Positions 11,625 to 22,438 of a stretch of 64,000 nucleotides of DNA are shown piece after piece. The first letter of the stretch is position 1; every line of letters starts with the position of its first letter. This DNA is from Punctularia strigosozonata HHB-11173 SS5 (lineage: Eukaryota > Basidiomycota > Agaricomycetes > Corticiales > Punctulariaceae): assembly GCF_000264995.1 (NCBI RefSeq), contig NW_006767435.1, positions 2,351,756 through 2,415,755 of the forward strand, written 5' to 3'. A program made the position numbers and the translations under genes. The notes beneath the pieces were generated by a model. The model did no database searches, was not told the DNA's origin, and worked only from the letters and a program-made list of their open reading frames with translations.

Positions 11625-14600
11625 TCACGCCCCGCCTCGGACACCGCTCTCCCAAATCGACTCTTCCTTGCACGCCTCCACGACGACTTCCATCCTACAC
11701 GAGTACTGCCAACCTCCGACTTCCGACGTGTTCTTCTTCACCTCCAGCTGGCGCTTCTTGACGAGCTGGTATCTCGGAATACGAGAACGACCAAAAGCGG
11801 CGATGTACGCGGGATGCGTAGCCTCGACTTGATATGACAATGAACTTAGCTCGTTGGCAGCAGCTCTGGAATGGGGCTGTATCCCGTGGCCAGAGTCGAA
11901 CGGGGATGATGTGGTGATGCGGTCGAGGAGACCGGTAGGTGACCCGTTATGGCTGGATTGGGTATGCTGATGAATGCCCGCGGGTTTGCCATAGATGCCA
12001 TAGATGCCGCCGTTGCTATCATGCACGATACCGAAGAGATATCCGCGTACGGGTGGGGCGTATTCGATGAAGGTTGCCGGAACTCGTTCCTTCGGGGGTT
12101 CGATGATGCGCTCGATGTCGCAAAGGAGTACGTGGGAGTCGGACTTCGTCTCCGATGGCGTTTTGATAAGGGTGGGGACGCGACGGATGGAGGGGTATGC
12201 GAACGTCGTGTCGAGCAAGGGGAAGGAATGGCATGAGGATTGACAGCGGTTGAAGGTGCGAACAATCTTGCTGGAAATCTTGAGGGATTCGAACTTGCTG
12301 ACCTTGAAGAATGTGACAGAACAACCGGGGAAGCCGAGGACGACATATACGCGCCCTCCGGGCTGAGGATCGACGAGTACCTTACGGACTCTGATCCCTC
12401 CGGCGAAGACATAACCAAGATGATCCTCACCCTGGTAAGTAATACCGTCTATGTTCGGCAATGGCGTTGACGCGTGGTCATGCAGCCGCTTCGCCGACTT
12501 CGTGATTGCATCCAACGTCAACAGCTCAGGGTTCACGACGACCAACGAAGTCTCGTGAACTATGTCTGCATCATTGCACCACGCCGTGGTTTGTACACTA
12601 GCATATGCAATATTAAGAATATGATGGCCTTTCACCTCCTCGAAGATCACCGTCGGTTGCAAGGTCAAATAACCTCTGGTGAGGTCTGAGTACCAAAGGT
12701 GCACGGTTCTAATTGATTCTACCGTCCCGCCCTCCGGCGTGCCGCTAGGCGCGTCATTCGAGGCATTGAACGCGTCAAAACTTGGAACCGATGGGAAATC
12801 AACACCTGTGCTAGTGTCTGACTCTTTCCCAGGAATTTGGCCCACAATATTGCCACACGGAGCTCCGCCGGGGGGTTGAAGCATGCCAATTGCGATTACC
12901 ATCTCGTCTATCCGTATATTCCAAACATACGGTGACAGGTGACTAGGTGGCGTCTCGTCAAGAGTATCCGTCAGACCGGCGACGGAGTTGCCAAACCAAC
13001 GGGGTCCTACGACAAAGACGCGAAGCTCAAGTCGCACTGCTCGCACATTGTCCAAATAGACAAGAGTGGTTCTGGACCTCTGGTCGTCGTGCTCGTCACA
13101 GGCAGCATCCGTCGTGAAGACACACGGTTCCAGGTACTTCATATATTCATCGCAACAAACAAGCTGACGCTCGGACAATGCAAGGTCATCGACTTGAAGC
13201 TGCGAGAGAGCGATATCAAGCTCGCCCTCCGCAACTTGTCGTCCGTCGTCAAACATCTCATAAGAAATCAAACCACATCGCAACACGTCCTGCATCTGCG
13301 AACCAGTGTCGCAGCCATTCATGGACGTAGTTACGGCATCATCGTACATATTGACATACGCAATGGCATAGCTCGCCGTGGGTGCAGGTGTGTCGTCTTC
13401 ATCACACTCACTGCTTTCGTGATTACGATCGTCGGTGCAATTACGACGAGTATGACCTTTCTGATGACAGTTGAAGCACAGGCCATACTTTATGTGCTCC
13501 TGTAGCTTGTTCTCAGACATCGTGTTGGGTTCGGATTCAGTATCCGACGCCTCAGACCACTCACGCGCATGGAGGCTGTTGTTTATGGCCCGCTCTGCGA
13601 CTATAGCACTCTCGAGAACCTCCTCGTAAGTGCTGATATCTGGATGCAGCCGGTCCATGTATAGTTCACGACTGATCGCATCACTCAGCCCGTTCCAGAA
13701 GCGTTGAACGAACTGACGGGGTGATATCTCATCGCCGAGATCATCCCAAAGACCCTCCATGGTCGCGGCGTAGACCTTAACAGACGATTCCAGCTGCTGA
13801 CAATTTTGCCAACGATCTCGTATTGCATTCAGGAATCCGTCGGGGAAGCAGTAGTTGAACAGTTCGTCAAAGAATTGACGGACTGACCACTGTTCAGGCT
13901 TCTTCACGACATGTTTGAAGAATCGCTGGGCCTCCTCCTCGAGGAAGTGTCCGATTTTAGCCACATGTCGATGACGGCTAATCATTCCATCGATCAGGTA
14001 CTCGACACTCTGTTCTACGTATACCTGGAAGGTGTCTAGATCATCTCGCCCGTCGTAAGCCTTTGGGGGCTCAGGCTTGACATTCGGTCTCACAACGGCA
14101 GCTCCGGCTTTGTCTATGGTGAGCATAGCATCTTCCAGCTGCTTAAGCTTACGCTCAAGTGTCTGACCAAGCGAACTCGTCGGTGATATGAACTGCGACG
14201 GCGGCGCTACGGATGCACGCGCCCTCCGTTCGGCAGACCTGCCTGATGCCAACACGAACGGCCGTGCCGTACTTGTATCATGACGTTGCGAGCAAGCATC
14301 ATCGTCACGTTGCCTCAGCGTGCCCGGTACAGCTTGATTGCTCGTGAACACGTCGTCCTTGACGTATGAAACTCCATGCAGACGTTCTCGCACTGAACTA
14401 TGAGATGATCCCTCACGAAGGTCCTGCTTGAGGGCCGCAATCTCTGCGGACTGCGATTCTACGACTTCGATGAGCTTCTCTACACTTGCTGCCAGGTCAG
14501 AGAGACGTCGTTCGGCTTCACGACGAGCCTCTTGTTCCATGAAGAGTGCACGCTCTGCATTACGCAGCTCACGATCCCGGACATCCGTCCATTGACGCGC

Positions 14601-15476
14601 GCGGGCTATAACATCTTCGACACTGCGCCGCGATAGTGCTTCTGATGCAGCACCATCAGGTATGGGCTGATCATCGAGCACCGATGGATTGCTGACACGG
14701 ATACGACTAGACAGGTAAGACGAGCCCATACCATGTTCAGTGCTGGCACACGGCGATCCTTTGTGCGACAGCCACTCTTCAGCGGAGACATCTCCTTGTC
14801 TCCTAACGTGATACTCAACCTCCGGGTTCGACGCACAAGGCTCGACCGCCACGAGAGGCGCTCCAGGGTTCGCTGCACGAGGCCCGACCGCCACAGGAGC
14901 AACAACACTACCTCCAGGGTTCGGTGCACGAGGCCCGACCGCCACAGGAGAACTATCATCAGGCGTTGGTGCCGCAGCACCAACCCTGTAGGCAACATCT
15001 GCCGCCACCATACGACGATGGGGAAGCAAGGATCCGGTGCCGTCCCTCGACAGCCCGCCGGATCTGAAAGGCAACGGACCCTGCGGCTCAGCCTTGAGCA
15101 CCCCAGGGTCCCGTCCTACATGCGCATTCGCCCTACGCGACTCGTCGCGCGGCATCTGCATATCGGTAGGGACATCGAACCATTGTCCCACCCCCGATTC
15201 AGCCCCTAGGCCAGATGCGCGAGCATCAGCCATCAACGGGGATCCTCCGACGTCCAACACACGGTCAGACGCTACCGGAAGACGGACATCAGGAGGACCG
15301 CGAGCTGCCGCTCCGGTCCGTCCATCAGCAGAAGCATCCGATGGGTGTCCGGCGTCAGCGACGCCATCGGCCCTTCGGTCACGACGGACCCACTGGCCCG
15401 TCGTCTCATCCCTAGACACCGGCATGATGTCAAGGGTATAATGCGATAACTTGAGGTTGTGGTTGCTCGTAGTCAT
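11625..15476 (-). CDS. Gag-like ORF of the LTR element (1,283 codons)
   Basis: One uninterrupted frame fills almost the whole interior. Approximate parts are: a Pro/Ala/Arg-rich N-terminus with three imperfect repeats of a PVAVGPRAxNPG type (residues about 175-220); a predicted coiled coil (about 285-355); a Gag-like helical domain (about 470-640) that includes PKAYDGRDD, QRFFKHVVKKPEQWSV and FVQRFWNGLSDAISRELY, resembling agaricomycete Ty3/Gypsy Gag; and a CCHC knuckle CFNCHQKGHTRRNC (about 665-680). The remaining 600 residues match nothing I recognise. Gag proteins package element RNA into particles; that role here is inferred from the family. Several opposite-strand ORFs in this interval are shadows. 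Confidence 0.85.
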   Translation of the reverse strand: MTTSNHNLKLSHYTLDIMPVSRDETTGQWVRRDRRADGVADAGHPSDASADGRTGAAARGPPDVRLPVASDRVLDVGGSPLMADARASGLGAESGVGQWFDVPTDMQMPRDESRRANAHVGRDPGVLKAEPQGPLPFRSGGLSRDGTGSLLPHRRMVAADVAYRVGAAAPTPDDSSPVAVGPRAPNPGGSVVAPVAVGPRAANPGAPLVAVEPCASNPEVEYHVRRQGDVSAEEWLSHKGSPCASTEHGMGSSYLSSRIRVSNPSVLDDQPIPDGAASEALSRRSVEDVIARARQWTDVRDRELRNAERALFMEQEARREAERRLSDLAASVEKLIEVVESQSAEIAALKQDLREGSSHSSVRERLHGVSYVKDDVFTSNQAVPGTLRQRDDDACSQRHDTSTARPFVLASGRSAERRARASVAPPSQFISPTSSLGQTLERKLKQLEDAMLTIDKAGAAVVRPNVKPEPPKAYDGRDDLDTFQVYVEQSVEYLIDGMISRHRHVAKIGHFLEEEAQRFFKHVVKKPEQWSVRQFFDELFNYCFPDGFLNAIRDRWQNCQQLESSVKVYAATMEGLWDDLGDEISPRQFVQRFWNGLSDAISRELYMDRLHPDISTYEEVLESAIVAERAINNSLHAREWSEASDTESEPNTMSENKLQEHIKYGLCFNCHQKGHTRRNCTDDRNHESSECDEDDTPAPTASYAIAYVNMYDDAVTTSMNGCDTGSQMQDVLRCGLISYEMFDDGRQVAEGELDIALSQLQVDDLALSERQLVCCDEYMKYLEPCVFTTDAACDEHDDQRSRTTLVYLDNVRAVRLELRVFVVGPRWFGNSVAGLTDTLDETPPSHLSPYVWNIRIDEMVIAIGMLQPPGGAPCGNIVGQIPGKESDTSTGVDFPSVPSFDAFNASNDAPSGTPEGGTVESIRTVHLWYSDLTRGYLTLQPTVIFEEVKGHHILNIAYASVQTTAWCNDADIVHETSLVVVNPELLTLDAITKSAKRLHDHASTPLPNIDGITYQGEDHLGYVFAGGIRVRKVLVDPQPGGRVYVVLGFPGCSVTFFKVSKFESLKISSKIVRTFNRCQSSCHSFPLLDTTFAYPSIRRVPTLIKTPSETKSDSHVLLCDIERIIEPPKERVPATFIEYAPPVRGYLFGIVHDSNGGIYGIYGKPAGIHQHTQSSHNGSPTGLLDRITTSSPFDSGHGIQPHSRAAANELSSLSYQVEATHPAYIAAFGRSRIPRYQLVKKRQLEVKKNTSEVGGWQYSCRMEVVVEACKEESIWESGVRGGA

Positions 15477-15589
15477 CGCGTCCGATGTAAGGTTGTACCT
15501 GGGTGATCAGACCAGGTAGTTACCTATTCAAAGGAGTAAGCGACTAAGAGCGGCTAAAGAATACTCACTGAGATCTTCTCTCAAAAATA

Positions 15590-15881
15590 TGTGACGCGAG
15601 CAAAGCCTGATAAGGCTAAGGTGCGTTCACACGGTTAGTTCTCGAGCGGCACAAAAACAGAGAGTCACAGATCTCGTATTCGAGCACTCGAGTAAAGGTA
15701 GAATAGGGTACCAAAAGGTGAGCTCCAGACGACGAGGTAGCTTGACTTTATACCCTCGTCGTCGTCAGATGGAGCATGTGGTCGTAGAATGATAATCAAA
15801 AGGGGAACGGCGCGCCAGCGCCGGCTTGCTCGAAAAGGAAAGATGGTCTCGGTCGACCTCCGGGAGAACCGGCACGTTACA
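15590..15881 (-). repeat. 5' LTR of the retrotransposon
   Basis: A 292-bp copy of the LTR at 11260-11551. TATAAA on the minus strand at 15752-15747 is the likely element promoter, about 270 bp upstream of the ORF start. Confidence 0.95.
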
Positions 15882-15886
15882 ATCAG
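15882..15886. repeat. target-site duplication (right)
   Basis: ATCAG matches 11255-11259. Confidence 0.93.
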
Positions 15887-17201
15887 CCACACCGGCGTGA
15901 CACGCGCGCGCTCGACAGCCACAGCAAGCCGGCCACAACTTCCATCCTTCGTCTACGATTCATGCGCAGGCCCTCAACCGAGCGGACGCGCGCGCGACGA
16001 GGGCCATCGCCAGCGACGCCCCGTGCGCGACTCGACTTGGAGCGGTGACGGCGGTATGCTTCCTTTCGCGCCCTTGTTCCTGCACGAGTTCGGTTTTCAG
16101 ATCGATATCGCGTATGGTGTCAACTTTATAGATCTGGGAGCACCCGTGGTGCTACATATGTCCGCACGGAAAGGTGCAACTTTCTCATCGCCTGTTCGCA
16201 CCCGGAGACTCAGAGCACTGAATTCAGGACACCCCTCGATATTGGGCAGCATTCAGAGGGCACTACATGGGTTCTTGTGCAGCTTCGATCTGCGTCCACG
16301 GTCATCCACGGGCATATTATTCTTCGGGGCGGAAGACGCGCGTGCAGGTCTCGACCCCGAGCGCCAGTCTCGTACATATGCCTCTCCCGATCGTGCAATC
16401 CAGCCGTAGATAACACCGGCCCGCGGACTCTTTCACCTTGGTGCCATTTCCCACTGTACTCATAGAAATCTTCCTTGCTCTACATTTGTCTCGACGGATC
16501 ATATCTCGTAAGATCGTCCTACGCAGTGCTCTTTTGTTCGAACCCCCCCGCGGCGAGGCGGGTATCCAAGGTTTTACATTGGGAACGCCTCGGCCCGCCT
16601 CCTAACCTGCTCGGGTATTCGCTCGAATCAAAGCCTATCCTTGTTGGTCCCATCCAGCGGGTTTCTATGCGTTAACACCGCCCATTGTGCTCGTAGACGG
16701 CATGAGAGTTGTTCGCAAAAACACACCGACCACGTCGTTGAGCCCCCCGAGCTGATTCAGACAGCTTCATCGCTGCACTAGAACGGTCCACAGTGACACG
16801 AACCATATGGTGCAGAAGCATAACGGACATTTTATTGATGATATACATGAGTAACAAAGACCTACACCCACCCACGAGAGATAGAGGGGAAATCGTGCCG
16901 ACATCGTACTAGTACAGAGCGATTGTGATCATCAGACCGAAAGACCATGTAACGCAACGCGGACCAAGAGGACGGGAACGACGATAACGAGACGACGACG
17001 CGGAAAGGAGGGGCGATGACGGAGAGCTGGTGTGGATGAGCGGCCGTAAAGAAAAACGCGATACCAACAGACAACGGAAAACAGGGCGCCTAGGCCGAGC
17101 ACGGGGATAGGTGTATGGCTCCCATGGACATGCACGCCAAACACGTGAACTGCGCGGAATGTCAGTGCTGCCTCGTCGAATGCTGGGTGTACTGACCATT
17201 C
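15887..17201. other. intergenic, nothing recognised
   Basis: 1.3 kb between the LTR element and the 3' end of the RRM gene. Before the insertion this was the distal upstream region of the HMG-box gene. ORFs are short and low in similarity to any family I know. The last few hundred bases are probably the 3' untranslated region of the RRM gene. Confidence 0.5.
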
Positions 17202-18079
17202 TTAGTAGCCCTGGCTGTATCCTCCTCCGCCATAGCCGCCGCCACTCTGGCCGCCGTAGCCGCCGGCGCTCTGATCGTAGCCTATAGCGAAACATCTCAG
17301 TGTCTGTATGTCACGAATGGCAATGAGCAACCTACCACCCTGCTGGTAGCCGCCGCCGCCGTAGCCGCCACCCTGGCCGCCACTGTAGCCTCCGCCGCCG
17401 TAGCCTCCACCGCCGTATCCACCACCCTGACCGCCGAAGCCGCCTCCACCACGGCCGTAACCTGCAGGGTTATTATCACATTATGAACGTAACTGAAGAC
17501 AGCGGGGTGCTAACCTCCGCCTCCGCCTCCACCTCCACCACCAGCGCCGCGGGCGTTAGCCAAGTTGACACGAATGCGACGACCGTCGAGGTCCTGCTCG
17601 TTCAAGCTGGCGATGGCGTTGTCGGCCTCTGCACTGGAGCTGAAGGTCACGAACCCGAAGCCGCGGGAGCGGCCGGTGTCACGGTCACGCATCACGATAG
17701 ACTAGCCATCAGTCAGTCTCATGGAACACGGGAAGCAAGTAACCTCGAATCCTCTTGATTGCAGGAGCCCAGGGTACATACATCGAGGATTTGACCATAG
17801 TGAGAGAACGCCTAAGCAGAACACAACACGTTCAACGATCAAAAGCAAACACGAAACATGAGCGCCTGGGGCAGACGCTCATGCGGAGACAAGGGAACTA
17901 ACTGCGCGCAAACTCTCGTCCGTCGTATTCCAACTCAAGTTACTATACGAGTCATATCAGTCTCGGAACACTTGATCAAGGACAGACAGGGGGCAGCCTC
18001 GGTCAAGAGAACCACGGGAGCGATGAGACGAGGGATGTTGCGGTGCGATGACTGACCCGACGTAAACTTTTGCAGACAT
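17202..18079 (-). CDS. glycine-rich RNA-binding protein (single RRM)
   Basis: Six exons checked for frame: 18079-18057, 17942-17903, 17811-17782, 17701-17515, 17461-17336 and 17281-17202, giving 161 aa. The N-terminal RRM starts [19 protein letters not shown] (RNP2 is VYVGNL), continues [10 protein letters not shown] and has RNP1 as SRGFGFVTF. The C-terminus is almost wholly Gly/Tyr/Gln repeats (GGYGGGGY type), as in plant GRPs and animal CIRBP-like proteins. These bind RNA as chaperones or regulators, often after cold or stress, and the low-complexity tail favours condensates. The first three exons are only 23, 40 and 30 nt. Subcellular place is not shown by the sequence. Confidence 0.93.
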
Positions 18080-18518
18080 AACGATACAATAGAGAACCCG
18101 AGATCACAAAAACGGAACGGAACTGGGACCAGAAACCTCAGAACGGGACAGAGAGTTGTGGGTCGAAAGAGCTTTAGACCATGGTGGACTCGGTGGAGGC
18201 ATTTATATATGGGCGGGGCTTGGGGCCTAGCCGCGCACGGACCAGCTGCCTTCGGTCCCAAAAAAAAAGAGGGTGGTCACGGCAGGGTCAACGCAGATCA
18301 CCTGCAGGCTGTGCGAGCGCTGCTCACGCTCAACGCAGTGAATACTCCCGCGATCAGTTTATAGAACCAATGTGTACAAATGCGATCGAAGAGGCGAAAT
18401 GCAATGTAATGCGAGGGGAAGTGGGGGCGCCGGGATAAGTAAGGTAAGTGGCATGCATGAGGGTCGTTCCCAAATCGTTCCAGTCGTAAATGGCAGGAGT
18501 GATGAAACATCGACGAGA
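18080..18518. other. intergenic, RRM promoter and ABC-transporter 3' end
   Basis: Holds the minus-strand TATA box listed separately. No ORF with family support was seen. Confidence 0.6.
18202..18210 (-). promoter_or_regulatory. TATA box of the RRM gene
   Basis: On the minus strand the sequence reads ATATATAAAT about 125 bp upstream of the start codon at 18079. Confidence 0.6.
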
Positions 18519-21500
18519 TCAACCAATGGTACCCCTCTTCTTCTGTTCCTTCCTCTCCTTCTTGTCTTTCTTCTTGTCTTTCTTGTCCTTCTGTGAGCTG
18601 CCCTCTTCTTGCTGGACGCTGCCAGCGGGGCTGTCGGTCCGGTTCAGGTTGCCTTCTCCCTTCTGGGAGTTATTGTCGTCCTTCACACCGGAACCCTCGC
18701 GTTTGAGGCCAGGGATAAGATTGGGGATGATGGACCCAGATCCTGTTCGCCGTCCAGAGATGGAGATACGCCTCGCCATGCGCTGGAAATTCTGCGACGA
18801 GATGCGCTTGCGCTTGGGTTCGGCGCTGGGATCAGGAGTGCCGCTTCGCGGGGTCGTCTCCGAGTCTGCTGCGAAAGTCACGCCGGGGCTCTGCAGCGGT
18901 GCCGGCGACGTGGGAAGAGAAGGCGCCTGTACAGATGCCGTATCATCTCCGCTGGGAAAAGTTACCGCCGTTTCGGATCGTTGCGGTTGTGGTGCCTCGG
19001 CCGATGCGGTCTCCATCTCTGCGGGGGCATCCTCGACTGGCGACGAGGGGAACGCGATGGGTGCGCTGACCTCCGGCTCAGCCACCGATGCCTCTTCGGG
19101 AGCAACAGGGGTGGTACTTGGCTCCGCTTCTCCTTCCGGTGCCTTGTCCTCTTCGTCGACATGCGAGGCCGCTGGCGCCACAGAAGGCTGTTCAGAGGCG
19201 GGGACGTCCTTATCGGCTGCCGATGCCTCCTGCTTAACGCCCTCCTCGGGCGGGTCTACCGAGTAACCTGCTACTGGAACTTCCTTGTCCTCCTCGTGGT
19301 CGGTGCGCGCGGCAGGGTCCTCGGAAGCTGCGATTTGGTCGGCCCACATGGACGCGAAGATTCCGCCTTTGGCAAGCAATTCACTATGGCTGCCTTGTTC
19401 GACGATTTGCCCATCTTTCAGTACGAGAATGCTAAAGGCAATGAATCAGTCACGCAATTCACAAGCGGGTCATATCAACTTACAGGTCTGATGAAGCGAT
19501 GGTCTACGCATATCGGGAATCAGTTTATGTTATCCTGGCACGGCCGATGTGTTCAAGAACTTACCGATAAGCGGTGAGCTATTGAAAGCGAGGATCGACC
19601 CCTGACGAGGTTCTGCAGAGCCTTTTGAATGTCCTTTTCCGTCGAGGTGTCCAGAGCACTAATAACGGCACGTTAACCCACGAATCCATAAGAAAGGTCC
19701 GGAGCTTACCTTGTCGCCTCGTCGAGCAACAGGATCGGAGGGTTCTTGAGCAGCGTACGTGCTATGGCCACTCGTTGTTTCTCCCCTCCACTCAACCGGA
19801 CGCCGCGCTCGCCTACCTTGGTATCGTATCCGTCGGGGAAGGTCATAATACGGTCATGCATTTGGGCAGCCTTAGCAGCCGCCTCGATCTCCTCCCTCGA
19901 AGCGCCGAATTTCCCGTAGCCGATGTTATACTCGATGCTCGCGTTGAACAGCACCGAATCCTGCGGCACGACACCGATCGCCTTTCGCAAGCTGGACTGA
20001 GTAACCTCGCGGATGTCTTGACCATCGATGAGGATACGGCCATCCCCTTCCCGCAGGTCATAGAACCGGTACAGAAGTCGAAGAATCGTGGACTTCCCGG
20101 ATCCACTCTCACCAACAAGGGCGACGGATGAACCCTTTGGCACTTTGAACGACACGCCGTTGAGCGCGGTAGTGCGACCATCGTACGAGAAGCTAACATT
20201 ATCTAATGGGCGCGGATGAATTCAGTACCTATATCATATGGTGCCAAATTAACCCACCGAACTCGATTTCCCCTGCGCTGACCACGAGATCCGGAGCATT
20301 CGGCTTGTCATTCACATCGGTGGGCTCGGCCAAAAGCTTGAGCAGCTTTTCCGTGTCCACCAAAGATTGGTTGATCGATCGATACATGTAACCCAGTGTG
20401 CTCAGGGGCGAGTAAAGTTGTGCAAGATACGTGATGAAGATCACGAAATCGCTGGGCTTCGATTGCCCGCGAGTTACCCGAAGGGCAACAATCATCGAAC
20501 CGAGAAGCAACCCGAGGGACTGAAGATAGTGTCAGATGCCGATCACGATTTCATCTATAGGAAAACTTACTATGATGAAGTTTTGAACAAGATTGAGGAG
20601 GTTGAGGGACACTGCGAGCGAGGGGGTCAGCAAGATAGCGTTGGGGTAAGGATTGATTTGCGTACCGATGACCTTATACTCCAAAGCCTGATATTCCTTG
20701 ATCGCCTCTCGATAGCGTTCTCCTTCGTGTTCTTCGCCGTTGAAATACTTCACGGTTTCATAGTTCAGGAGGCAGTCGGTATGTATGCCACGCGTAATGA
20801 TATCCCTCTCGTTCATCTGGCGACGAATTTTCGTTCGCCACCTGGTGAGCACGACGCTACTGACCGCATACGCCGCCATCACAATGAAAATGACGAGCGC
20901 AAGGGTCCACTCGAACTTGATGATGAACACCACAAGTGCCACGACAATATCGATGACGGTAGGAAAGACGTTGAAGAGCAGAAGTTCGAACGTGTGGTTA
21001 ATCGCGGCTCCTCGATCGAGAATGCGAAGGACCTCGCCCGTCTTGCGGCGTGTGTGAAACGCGAGGGAGAGGTTGAGAAGATGGTCGAAGGAGAGTTGTG
21101 ACATTTCCCGGTCGCTGTACTGCATCACAGGTGCCCAGAGCGTGTCGCGCACAGCAGGCAAGCCGCCGCTGCCTTGGAGGAACCGCATCGCAACGTAGAA
21201 GAACAGGTACGGCCATGGAGATGAGCCATCCTGGGCCTCCAGAACGCTCACGAGCTTTCCGAGAGTAAGGGGGATGAACAGGTTGATGAAGCGGCCAATG
21301 AGCAAGAGTACGATGCAAAGGCCCTGAAACCAGAAGTAAGCATATACTCGATTTCTGCGATAAAACGGTCCTGAGCGTACAGCAAGGATCTGAAGAGGCC
21401 GACTTTTTGAGGGCCACAAGTAGGGCGAAATGCGCTTCAACCGACGGTAAATCTCCGACCAAGACGGGTCCAGCGCAACCTCTTGCTTTTCGACAGAAGT

Positions 21501-22438
21501 CTGACACGGAAGAGAAGAATCAGAACAAATTCGACATACATATGCAGCTCAGCCAACCTTGCTCTTGGGCTTCGGTGGCGGTAAGTTGATCTGAGACGGG
21601 GCAGGTGTGTTCGTTCGAGTAGTAGCTGCGGTCTGGGTACCATTGAGGAAGGTTCCATAACCATCCTTGCCAGCGACAGGGGATAATCCAGTGGAAGCCG
21701 TCGCACCAGCTTCGGGTGGCAAGAGTAAACTCGAGGCAGTGGCAGCAGGGCTGTCGCTGCTCATTTCTTCATCTTGCGGTATCGGCACGTATGATATGCG
21801 GGGGTTGTAGAGGGCAAAGGCGAGTGGAACAAGCAGTAGAACACGGAACACAGGGAATATAAGATGGAGGAGGGCAGGTACAGACACTGCAAACGGGACT
21901 TCCGGGATCTTGGGGGCGCCTGAAAGCCGCGTGAGCTACATGCGCGATAAGGATGAGACATGATTGAACACGCACTGTTTCTGAAGTCGGTAGAAACACC
22001 GTACAGAGATGCTTGCGTAATGTCCAAGGCCAAAGCAAGGACTATAGCGAGCCGTAACTTCTTCTGGGACCAAACATCGACGCCGTTCACGTCCTTGAAG
22101 GCACCATATGCGGCAAGACCAGCGTACGCGATGACCCCGAGAATCGCGTTGACCTCTATACCAGTGAAACTCGGCCATGTCTTCCAAATCACGGCGTATA
22201 CAACAAACGTGAGTCCATCGAGAAGAAATGTGAGTGAGGCAAGGGAGAGCAGGAACAGGATGAGCGCCCGACGCGGCGTGCGCGTCTGCGCGACGACGAC
22301 GGTAACCTCGGATTGCGACAGCGGCGGAGCGGTATCCTTGACCGGGAGAATGAAGATAGTCGCAAGCAGAACGGCGGTAGGTGAGAGGATGCGGAGTGCG
22401 AACAGCGCTACGCTCAGCGCATACGGGTCGTAAGTCAT
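18519..22438 (-). CDS. HMT1/ABCB6-type ABC half transporter
   Basis: Many-exon gene from ATG 22438. The N-terminal part (22438 to about 21550) has several hydrophobic helices before the core, the extra membrane domain typical of HMT1 and ABCB6. The six-helix ABC membrane domain follows (about 21440-20240, with [31 protein letters not shown] and [15 protein letters not shown]). The ATPase domain has Walker [10 protein letters not shown] (near 20,110), signature [12 protein letters not shown] (near 19,790), Walker B ILLLDEAT (near 19,720) and an AHRL histidine loop (near 19,550). It is a half transporter that should dimerise. HMT1 relatives move phytochelatin or metal-thiol conjugates into the vacuole; substrate and membrane here are inferred. 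After the domain comes an unusual acidic, Pro/Ser-rich tail of about 250 residues ending in a Lys-rich [20 protein letters not shown] run. Confidence 0.9.

Larger units (their letters stand above)
11260..15881 (-). mobile_element. Non-autonomous LTR retrotransposon with Gag-like ORF (Ty3/Gypsy-like gag, TR-GAG-type layout)
   Basis: A 4,622-bp element oriented on the minus strand, with 292-bp LTRs at 15881-15590 (5') and 11551-11260 (3'). Both start TG and end CA as read on the minus strand, and they look identical by eye. ATCAG duplications flank the element. A purine-rich tract (gggagggcgga) sits directly before the 3' LTR on the minus strand. A tRNA-type primer site was not obvious after the 5' LTR. 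The interior holds one long ORF with a Gag-like domain and a CCHC zinc knuckle. No reverse transcriptase, RNase H or integrase motif was recognised, so mobilisation would need partner enzymes. The element looks whole, with no break seen in its long ORF. Identical LTRs indicate a very recent insertion. Confidence 0.93.

Noticed and set aside
13299-13310. DTGS tetrapeptide after the zinc knuckle, a possible retroviral-type aspartic protease
   Set aside because: The flanking residues do not fit the usual hydrophobic-hydrophobic-DTG-A/S context, and no second protease motif was found, so I do not call a protease.
12939-13505. Open frames on the plus strand inside the LTR element
   Set aside because: They are shadows of the long minus-strand Gag-like ORF; their translations are unpatterned and no domain is seen.
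16525-16560. GTTCGAACC, a tRNA B-box-like word
   Set aside because: No matching stems, A box or cloverleaf around it, so not a tRNA gene.
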